Below are positions 8,097 to 12,785 of a DNA stretch of 14,741 nt, piece after piece. The number at the start of each line of letters is the position of its first letter. The first letter of the stretch is position 1. The translations under genes and the position numbers were made by a program. Under the pieces are notes generated by a model. That model was not told where the DNA came from and ran no database searches. It saw only the letters and a list, made by a program, of their open reading frames with translations. Source of the stretch: an uncultured Collinsella sp. (GTDB taxonomy: Bacteria; Actinomycetota; Coriobacteriia; Coriobacteriales; Coriobacteriaceae); contig URJD01000026.1 in assembly GCA_900548075.1 (NCBI GenBank), forward strand, positions 1 to 14,741, given 5' to 3'.

Positions 8097-8636
8097 CTAC
8101 TCGGCAGCAGCCTCAGTCTCGACCTCGGCGGTCTCGGCCTCGGCGACCTCAGCGGCCTCCTCGACCTCAGCCTCGGCAGCGAGCTCCTCGGCGGTAACGC
8201 CGACGAGAACGACAACCTCGGCCTTGATCTCGCGGTACAGCGAGATGGCAACGGTGTGGGCACCGGCAACCTTGATGGGCTTACCGAGCTCGACGCGCTT
8301 GCGGTCGATGTCCATACCGAGCTGAGCCTTGATGGCGTCAGCGATCATAGCGGCGGTAACGGAGCCAAAGAGGATGCCCTCGTCGCCGACCTTGACGTCA
8401 ACGGTGACCGTCTTGCCCTCGAAGGCAGCCTTGGTCTCGTTGGCGGTAGCCAGACGGACGGCCTCGCGCTTGGCGATGTTGTTGCGACGCTCGTCAAGCT
8501 GCTTGAGGTTGCCCTTGGTGGCGGCAACAGCGAGCTTCTTGGGGAACAGGAAGTTCTCAGCGTAACCCTGAGCGACCTCTACGACGTCACCCTCGCCGCC
8601 CTTGCCCTTGATCTCATCGAGAAGAATAACCTTCAT
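8097..8636 (-). CDS. rplI: 50S ribosomal protein L9 with long acidic tail
   Basis: L9 binds 23S rRNA at the base of the L1 stalk and helps reading-frame maintenance. The N-terminal RNA-binding domain is clear: MKVILLDEIKGKGGEGDVV, then GYAENFLFPKKLA. The long connecting helix and C-terminal domain follow. At 179 residues it is about 30 longer than the usual ~150. The extra part, from roughly residue 150, is almost only Ala, Glu, Val and Thr, and is strongly acidic and low in complexity. An AGGGAG precedes the ATG by about 7 bases. It starts 15 bases after the rpsR stop and is the last gene of its operon. Confidence 0.96.
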   Translation of the reverse strand: MKVILLDEIKGKGGEGDVVEVAQGYAENFLFPKKLAVAATKGNLKQLDERRNNIAKREAVRLATANETKAAFEGKTVTVDVKVGDEGILFGSVTAAMIADAIKAQLGMDIDRKRVELGKPIKVAGAHTVAISLYREIKAEVVVLVGVTAEELAAEAEVEEAAEVAEAETAEVETEAAAE

Positions 8637-8651
8637 GATGCGTCTCCCTTC

Positions 8652-8918
8652 TTAGCCGCGGTCGCGGTTGCCACGAGAGGAAACCACGGGGACGGTGTAC
8701 GGCAGGAGAGCCATCTCGCGGGCGCGCTTGATGGCGTTGGCGATGTCATGCTGATGCTGCGTGCAAGCGCCAGTGACGCGACGGGGCTTGATCTTGCCAC
8801 GATCGGTCATGTACTTACGGAGAAGCTGAGTGTCCTTATAGTCGATGAACTCAGTGTTCTCCTTGCAGAACTGGCAGTACTTACGACGCGGCTGACGTGC
8901 AGAAAAATCATTAGCCAT
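8652..8918 (-). CDS. rpsR: 30S ribosomal protein S18
   Basis: S18 pairs with S6 on the platform of the small subunit. The 88-residue protein has the family core KYCQFCKE, IDYKD, LLRKYMTDRGKIKPRRVTG and AIKRAREMALLPY. Cys pairs in CQFC and a further Cys and His residues in ACTQHQH suggest the zinc-binding form (inference). The open frame extends 17 codons upstream to 8969, but those residues are not S18-like. The ATG at 8918 gives the normal length and has AAAGG about 8 bases upstream. It lies 72 bases after ssb, with a hairpin in the gap. Confidence 0.97.
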   Translation of the reverse strand: MANDFSARQPRRKYCQFCKENTEFIDYKDTQLLRKYMTDRGKIKPRRVTGACTQHQHDIANAIKRAREMALLPYTVPVVSSRGNRDRG

Positions 8919-8937
8919 GTCAAAATACCTTTCATTT

Positions 8938-8963
8938 GGCAACTTCGGCGAACCGAAGCCGCC
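8938..8963 (-). promoter_or_regulatory. Hairpin in the ssb-rpsR gap
   Basis: CTTCGG (8943-8948) and CCGAAG (8953-8958) form a 6-bp stem whose loop reads UUCG in the minus-strand RNA. GGC (8938-8940) and GCC (8961-8963) extend it past a 2x2 internal loop. It sits about 20 bases ahead of the rpsR start with no T run. It may be an mRNA processing or translation-control hairpin within the operon. Confidence 0.5.
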
Positions 8964-8990
8964 TCTCACTCAAAAATAGGTGAACAACCC

Positions 8991-9443
8991 TTAGAACGGG
9001 ATGTCCTCATCGTAGACGTCGACCGCGGGCGGCGTAGCCACCGGTGCGGCAGGACGTGCTGCGGGCGCGGGAGCTGCGGGGGCGTAACCGCCCTGATCGT
9101 AGCCACCCTGGCCACCACGGGAGCTCATAAACTCGATCTCATCGACGATGACCTCAAGCTTGCTCCGGCGCTGGCCGTCGCGCTCCCAAGAGCTGTAGCG
9201 CAGCTTGCCCTCGATCGCGACCTTGTTTCCCTTTGCCAGGAAACGGCTCACGGCCTCGGCGCGGGTGCCGAACATGGTGCAGTCGACAAAGTTGGGATAG
9301 TCCTCCCACTCGCCAGTCTGCGCGTTACGGCGACGATCGTTCACGGCGACGCCAAAGGACAGAACCTGGGTTCCGCCGGCGGTGGCGCGCAGCTCGGGAT
9401 CGCGGGTGAGGTTACCGGTGATGTTCACTCGATTGATGCTCAT
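8991..9443 (-). CDS. ssb: Single-stranded DNA-binding protein
   Basis: SSB coats single-stranded DNA during replication and repair and recruits partner proteins. The 150-residue protein has the N-terminal OB fold (MSINRVNITGNLTRDPELR, then FVDCTMFGTRAE and VAIEGKLRYSSWERDGQRR). A flexible linker of about 35 residues rich in Gly, Gln, Pro and Ala follows, then the acidic partner-binding tip DEDIPF. AGAGGAAG lies 9 bases ahead of the ATG. It sits between the two S6/S18 genes in the conserved bacterial order rpsF-ssb-rpsR. Confidence 0.98.
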   Translation of the reverse strand: MSINRVNITGNLTRDPELRATAGGTQVLSFGVAVNDRRRNAQTGEWEDYPNFVDCTMFGTRAEAVSRFLAKGNKVAIEGKLRYSSWERDGQRRSKLEVIVDEIEFMSSRGGQGGYDQGGYAPAAPAPAARPAAPVATPPAVDVYDEDIPF

Positions 9444-9491
9444 AACTCACTACTTCCTCTTGGGGCACAAGCCCAGTCCAAAACGACAGTC

Positions 9492-9785
9492 TTACTCCTG
9501 GTCGTCGCGACGGACGATCATGTGGCGGACCACAGCGTCGGTGATGCGCAGGACGCGATCAAGCTCGGCGATCTGGGTAGGATCTGCGTGGAAGTTGATG
9601 AGGGTGTAGTCACCATCGGTGAGGTCGTTGATCTCGTAGGCGAGCTTGCGCTTGCCCCACTCGTCAACGGAGTCGACCTTGCCAGCGCCCTCAGCGATCG
9701 TGGTATCGATACGCTTCATAACAGCGAGACGAGTCTCGGGGTCGAGCGACGGGTCAACAAAGAACAGCAGTTCATAAGCCTTCAT
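9492..9785 (-). CDS. rpsF: 30S ribosomal protein S6
   Basis: S6 binds S18 and 16S rRNA helices in the platform. The 97-residue protein starts MKAYELLFFVDPSLD and contains the family blocks GKRKLAYEI and DGDYTLINF. The frame opens 7 codons earlier (9806), but the ATG at 9785 is preceded by a perfect AGGAGG (9793-9798) at 7 bases, and the extra residues would read through that site. It is the first gene of the rpsF-ssb-rpsR-rplI operon. A stable hairpin lies in its leader, where S6:S18 autoregulatory motifs are known in many bacteria. Confidence 0.97.
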   Translation of the reverse strand: MKAYELLFFVDPSLDPETRLAVMKRIDTTIAEGAGKVDSVDEWGKRKLAYEINDLTDGDYTLINFHADPTQIAELDRVLRITDAVVRHMIVRRDDQE

Positions 9786-9811
9786 ATTGTCACCTCCTCT
9801 GGGCAAATGTG

Positions 9812-9840
9812 GCTTCAGGTCGTGAAGGTGCGCCTGAAGC
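9812..9840 (-). promoter_or_regulatory. rpsF leader hairpin, possible S6:S18 autoregulation site
   Basis: GCTTCAGG (9812-9819) and CCTGAAGC (9833-9840) form a perfect 8-bp stem with a 13-base loop, ending about 13 bases upstream of the AGGAGG of rpsF. There is no T run, so it is not a terminator. In many bacteria the S6:S18 complex binds a hairpin in the rpsF leader to repress its own operon, and position and shape fit that. I have not confirmed the conserved loop bases. Confidence 0.4.
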
Positions 9841-9856
9841 AGGAAAAGACTTGGTA

Positions 9857-9885
9857 ATAATATCTTTCAACCTCCCAGGCCGCAA
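9857..9885 (-). promoter_or_regulatory. Candidate promoter of the rpsF operon
   Basis: On the minus strand TTGCGG (9880-9885, weak -35) is followed after 17 bases by TATTAT (9857-9862, five of six matches to the -10). Transcription would start a few bases ahead of the leader hairpin. Consensus match only. Confidence 0.35.
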
Positions 9886-10245
9886 GAATATGCAGCTACA
9901 ACCTCATGACCTCCACATATGCCCATGCTCGCACCACGTTTCATGCGCATTCCAACCAAATCCTGACCAAAAGCTTGACGGATTTGTGGACAAGATACGG
10001 TGCCGCTAGGACAAGCTGAGCCAAGCCACAGGTCAACGGGCACAAGGCTGTGGTCGCAAAATGCATACCAGTGGTCCACAGCACCACCCAAAGATTTTTA
10101 AATTCATTGCCAAGTCGCTTATGAATACCCCTTTTGAACAATTGAGTTGATCAACCACGCTGGTCGGAAGCCGTTTTTTGGCACCTCAAACCCCACTGCA
10201 ACGCCAAGCGCGGCCGAGCGTTTTAAAAAATGCCAACTTTTCTGT
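9886..10245. other. Intergenic stretch with no convincing gene
   Basis: About 360 bases between the rpsF promoter and the tRNA promoter. Short open frames exist but none has a ribosome binding site together with recognisable protein character. Base composition is visibly less G+C-rich than the flanking genes, especially 10081-10140. It holds a perfect palindrome GTTGATCAAC (10146-10155), and CCACAG and CTGTGG arms around 10026-10053. I see no tmRNA, SRP RNA or RNase P RNA pattern, and only isolated DnaA-box-like words. Confidence 0.5.
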
Positions 10246-10273
10246 TTGCACTTTGCGATTCCTCGTGTATACT
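10246..10273 (+). promoter_or_regulatory. Promoter of the tRNA-Ser genes
   Basis: TTGCAC (10246-10251) and TATACT (10268-10273) are separated by 16 bases and lie 16 bases ahead of the first base of the mature tRNA-Ser(GGA). This is a good vegetative sigma-factor promoter at a typical tRNA distance. No separate promoter is visible for the second tRNA. Confidence 0.65.
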
Positions 10274-10289
10274 GACTTTCGCATTTAAC

Positions 10290-10380
10290 GGAGAGTTGTC
10301 CGAGTGGCCGAAGGAGCACGATTGGAAATCGTGTAGGCGTCAAAAGCGTCTCCAGGGTTCAAATCCCTGACTCTCCGCCA
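10290..10380 (+). tRNA. tRNA-Ser (anticodon GGA)
   Basis: Complete class II tRNA of 91 bases including an encoded CCA. The acceptor stem GGAGAGT pairs with ACTCTCC, and the anticodon stem CACGA/TCGTG encloses TTGGAAA with anticodon GGA at 10324-10326. There is a long variable arm, and the T arm CAGGG-TTCAAAT-CCCTG is present. The discriminator is G. It reads UCC and UCU serine codons. Confidence 0.97.
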
Positions 10381-10388
10381 GTTAATTC

Positions 10389-10419
10389 CAAAGCAGGCCT
10401 TCGAGCCTGCTTTGTTTTT
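10389..10419 (+). terminator. Intrinsic terminator between the two tRNA-Ser genes
   Basis: A perfect 10-bp stem (10389-10398 with 10405-10414, 6-base loop) is followed by TTTTT (10415-10419). It sits directly after the first tRNA and only 9 bases before the second. The second tRNA therefore depends on read-through or on a promoter not recognised here. Confidence 0.85.
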
Positions 10420-10428
10420 ACCCCACGC

Positions 10429-10519
10429 GGAGGGGTGGCAGAGTGGTTGAATGCGGCGGTCTCGAAAACCGTTTGGCCTGTATAAGGTCACGAGGGTTCG
10501 AATCCCTCCTCCTCCGCCA
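10429..10519 (+). tRNA. tRNA-Ser (anticodon CGA)
   Basis: Complete 91-base class II tRNA with encoded CCA. The acceptor GGAGGGG pairs with CTCCTCC (one G-U), and the anticodon loop CTCGAAA carries CGA at 10463-10465. A long variable arm and the T arm GAGGG-TTCGAAT-CCCTC are present. It reads UCG serine codons, which are frequent in G+C-rich genomes. Confidence 0.97.
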
Positions 10520-10531
10520 TTAGATGGTATG

Positions 10532-10554
10532 AGCCCCAGCAATGGGGCTTTTTT
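10532..10554 (+). terminator. Intrinsic terminator after tRNA-Ser(CGA)
   Basis: AGCCCC (10532-10537) pairs with GGGGCT (10544-10549) around a 6-base loop and runs into six T residues. It lies 13 bases past the tRNA CCA end and closes the tRNA unit, 32 bases before the first palindromic repeat. Confidence 0.9.
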
Positions 10555-10586
10555 GTTATCGAAATACGTCTCGATCCCACGCTTCC

Positions 10587-10666
10587 CCAAACATGTACGT
10601 CACCCTCCAAAACCGACATTTTTCGACATCTTTGAAGGCTGACGTACACGTTTGGATTGAGTTCAC
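10587..10666 (+). repeat. Palindromic repeat, copy 1 (left boundary of the nuclease cassette)
   Basis: An 80-bp repeat. The first 25 bases (10587-10611, beginning CCAAACATGTACGTCA) are the reverse complement of 10631-10655 with 3 mismatches, leaving a 19-base centre that contains CGACATTTTTCGACA. The whole unit recurs in inverted orientation at 11777-11857 with 6 substitutions and 1 indel. The inner flank, beyond the palindrome (GGATTGAG then TCAC), is also shared, so homology is not only due to the arms. It lies 10 bases past the stop of the nuclease gene. Confidence 0.9.
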
Positions 10667-10676
10667 GGGAGTGGCA

Positions 10677-11684
10677 CTATTCGGAAGGTGCCTCTTCGTC
10701 TCGCATGCCCTTCCAGTTGCGGATAAGCGCCTTGCGTAGTTCGTTTTGCTCTCGCTGGTACCCGGTGTCGGTACAGCGAGGCATGCCGAGTGCTTCGCGA
10801 ATGTTGTTCATGGCGCGGTGAAAGGCGAGCTGGCTGCCGAACTGAGCCGAAGTGAGCGTAACGATTCGATATCCCATTTGGGAGAGAACGGCCTCTCGTT
10901 CCGCATCTGCCCCCTTGCGCTCGAACTCATCGTGAAAACCGCCCTTATATTCGATACCGAGCTCCCTGCGCTTATAGGTAATGAGGGCATCGATTTTGAG
11001 TGTTCGGGCTTTTGTGCAATGCCAGAGACGTTGAGGGATCTCGAGCGGTTTGTTGAGTTCGATACCTCGGATACCAACGCCGCCTTCGCTTGTTGGGAGC
11101 GAGAGGGCGATTGCCGAAGCGGTCTCCATAGGCGAGGCCGAGTGATCGTAGATGTGCCTGAGCGCGAGCCGTGCACGTGTGGCACCGGGTTTGCCGGGGT
11201 GCCGATCGAGCAGTTTGGTTATTTCATCCTTGGAGGTAGTGGCTGGTTGCCCGGTATAAGGGTCGGCGGGATTGAGCCTCATGCGATAATCGCCGCAGAC
11301 TTCATAGCCATATTCGAGATATTCGATCCTATCCATCCACTCGGCAGCGAGCACAAAGGTGAAGGCTTCGTCGGTGATGAAGATTCCGGGCGTCAACTCG
11401 TTAATATGCTCGTAGGGAAGATTTTGTCCAAGAATGTGACAAACGACGCCTTTGGTACGAATTCGCTCGAATTCGAATACAACCGCGATATCGATAGTCT
11501 TAAGCATATCGGACGGAATGCCGCAGTCGGTAAGAGCCTGTCGTATGCGTGCAACACGTTGCTGGGTGGAGATGCCTTGTGCGCCTATCTGGTAGTCGTG
11601 CCGCGCAAGAGACTGAACCAAATTCTGGGGTGCATGATGGACAAGCCATGCGGTTTTATGCGAAATGAGAACAGGGGTATCCAT
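10677..11684 (-). CDS. Putative nuclease with C-terminal Vsr/DUF559-like domain
   Basis: A 335-residue protein. The C-terminal part (about 183-300) looks like the Vsr/DUF559 branch of the PD-(D/E)XK nuclease superfamily. It shows SPMET (184-188), Asp232 in IDALI, then ELGIEYKGGFH with Glu245-x-Lys247 and His251, GADAERE (258-264), and GYRIVTLTSAQF (271-282). The acidic D...ExK core appears intact. The N-terminal half (1-180) is a separate domain I cannot name with certainty. Its layout recalls proteins that pair a winged-helix, AbiEi-like front with such a nuclease. GAGAGG precedes the ATG by 6-7 bases. The gene is flanked by inverted copies of one palindromic repeat, is poorer in G+C than its neighbours, and sits next to tRNA genes. 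A role in defence or DNA repair is inference only. Confidence 0.85.
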   Translation of the reverse strand: MDTPVLISHKTAWLVHHAPQNLVQSLARHDYQIGAQGISTQQRVARIRQALTDCGIPSDMLKTIDIAVVFEFERIRTKGVVCHILGQNLPYEHINELTPGIFITDEAFTFVLAAEWMDRIEYLEYGYEVCGDYRMRLNPADPYTGQPATTSKDEITKLLDRHPGKPGATRARLALRHIYDHSASPMETASAIALSLPTSEGGVGIRGIELNKPLEIPQRLWHCTKARTLKIDALITYKRRELGIEYKGGFHDEFERKGADAEREAVLSQMGYRIVTLTSAQFGSQLAFHRAMNNIREALGMPRCTDTGYQREQNELRKALIRNWKGMRDEEAPSE

Positions 11685-11988
11685 TGAGGGCCTCTCGCTC
11701 TGAGCCGGTATCCAACTCTTATGTCCGTTGAAGTGGGGAAATATACCGGATGTGAGTAAATCAACTCACTCATGCTGTGAGCTCAATCCAAACATGTACG
11801 TCCGCCTCCAAAGATGTCGAAAAATGCCGTTTTTGGAGGGTGACGTACATGTTTTGGATCCCTGGCATTCCAGCAATGCCATGTCAGCATCCAGTCCCGA
11901 CCGTTTGCCGAGCAATAGGATCGCAATCGGCGCCGAACATGTACTATGTACGGGCATTGTCTAAACCCGCAACCCAAAGGACCCCATC
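11685..11988. other. Intergenic region between the nuclease gene and the TRIC gene
   Basis: A 304-base gap between divergent genes, holding repeat copy 2 at 11777-11857. On the nuclease side, GTGAGT (11752-11757) and ACTCAC (11764-11769) form a small inverted repeat, and TATATT on the minus strand (about 11740-11745) is a possible -10 without a clear -35. On the TRIC side there is a second ACATGTAC word (11938-11945) but no convincing promoter. No gene is seen. Confidence 0.5.
11777..11857 (-). repeat. Palindromic repeat, copy 2 (right boundary of the nuclease cassette)
   Basis: The reverse complement of this 81-base stretch matches copy 1 (10587-10666) at about 92 percent by hand alignment (6 substitutions, 1 indel). 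It keeps the palindromic arms, the CATTTTTCGACATC centre and the inner GGATTGAG flank. The two copies point in opposite directions with the same side facing the enclosed gene. Its own arms pair with two mismatches and one bulge, slightly better than copy 1. Confidence 0.9.
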
Positions 11989-12678
11989 TTGCCCGTCGTC
12001 GCCGCTATAACCGTTACCTCACATGCCTCGGATGCCATGGTCGCTATTCCGTTTTGGCTCGAGATGTTCGCTGTTGTCGCTGCATCGATCTCAGGTGTGC
12101 TGGTTGCGCGCGAGCACAAGCTCGACCTGGTGGGCGCGGTCGCGCTCGCGGTGGTCTGCGGTCTGGGCGGCGGTCTCTTGCGCGACATGACGCTGCAGGT
12201 GGGCAACGTTTACATCCTCAACCAGCCGATGGCGCTCCCGCTTTCCATTGCCACGGCAGCCATCATCTATATCTTCCCGGCTATCGTCGACAAGCCCGAA
12301 AAACTCATTCCCCTGCTCGACATCATCTCGGTCGGCATCTACGCCGCCACTGGAGCAGACAAGGCGCTGGTCTACGGCTTTGCGCCGGCGGTGTGCATCA
12401 TGATGGGCTTTTTCACCGCGGTGGGCGGCGGCATGTTGCGCGACGGCTTTATGGGCGTGGTTCCGGGCATTTTCCAACGTACTAACTTTTATGCCATCGC
12501 TGCCATCGCCGGATCGACAAGCTATGTGTGTCTCGTTATGAGCGGCATCATGAGCAATGTCGCCGCGCTGGTCGTATGCGTTGCCGTGACCATGGGCCTG
12601 CGCTGGCTCTCGCTGCGCTTTGACATCAAAAGCCCCACCGAAGAAGACATCGCGCGCTTTTTGCACCGTAAAAAGTAG
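11989..12678 (+). CDS. TRIC/UPF0126-type cation channel, membrane protein
   Basis: A 229-residue, very hydrophobic protein with two repeated UPF0126 units. Each unit carries the family's GGGxxRD turn: GLGGGLLRD (58-66) and GGGMLRD (146-152). Hydrophobic segments near 22-40, 46-64, 83-100, 110-122, 129-146, 166-184 and 188-205 fit the seven-span topology of prokaryotic TRIC channels, which form trimers that conduct monovalent cations. The transported ion is not evident. The frame begins at TTG 11989, which has AAAGGA (11976-11981) at a 7-base spacing. An internal ATG at residue 17 is possible but has no such site and would still keep all membrane spans. A terminator follows the stop. Confidence 0.9.
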   Translation: MPVVAAITVTSHASDAMVAIPFWLEMFAVVAASISGVLVAREHKLDLVGAVALAVVCGLGGGLLRDMTLQVGNVYILNQPMALPLSIATAAIIYIFPAIVDKPEKLIPLLDIISVGIYAATGADKALVYGFAPAVCIMMGFFTAVGGGMLRDGFMGVVPGIFQRTNFYAIAAIAGSTSYVCLVMSGIMSNVAALVVCVAVTMGLRWLSLRFDIKSPTEEDIARFLHRKK

Positions 12679-12690
12679 GCAGCACGACAC

Positions 12691-12722
12691 AACCCCTCGA
12701 AATGCAACCGAGAGGTTCTTTT
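12691..12722 (+). terminator. Intrinsic terminator after the TRIC gene
   Basis: AACCCCTCG (12691-12699) pairs with CGAGAGGTT (12709-12717) with one mismatch and a 9-base loop, followed by TTCTTTT overlapping the arm. It lies 12 bases past the stop codon of the TRIC gene. Confidence 0.75.
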
Positions 12723-12738
12723 AGAGCGCCCGCGCGTT

Positions 12739-12773
12739 GGGTACCCTGTTAGGTATATGCCGAACACCTAACA
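12739..12773 (+). promoter_or_regulatory. Palindrome and inverted repeat ahead of the bactofilin-like gene
   Basis: The perfect palindrome GGGTACCC (12739-12746) abuts a perfect 8-bp inverted repeat, TGTTAGGT (12747-12754) and ACCTAACA (12766-12773), with an 11-base spacer. The second arm directly touches the AAAGGA ribosome binding site of the gene at 12786. This could be an operator or an mRNA hairpin that limits ribosome access. No standard promoter is visible in the short gap after the upstream terminator. Confidence 0.5.
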
Positions 12774-12785
12774 AAAGGATCAACC

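Noticed and set aside
9960..10080. Possible replication origin (DnaA-box-like words near a dnaB/ssb region)
   Set aside because: Only isolated imperfect matches to TTATCCACA; no cluster of boxes, no AT-rich unwinding region, and no dnaA or dnaN in the window.
9867..10343. Small minus-strand open frames in the gap between rpsF and the tRNAs
   Set aside because: No ribosome binding sites, no recognisable domains, and one runs through the tRNA gene.
10587..10666. Repeat copy 1 as a transcription terminator for the nuclease-like gene
   Set aside because: The stem is long but no T run follows on the minus strand, and the same unit occurs upstream of the gene as well.
10746..11687. 313-residue plus-strand frame antisense to the nuclease-like gene
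   Set aside because: The minus-strand frame has a good ribosome binding site and nuclease motifs; the plus-strand frame has neither.
10491..11860. Integrase-type attachment sites around the cassette
   Set aside because: No second copy of the tRNA-Ser(CGA) 3' end was found to the right, and there is no integrase gene.
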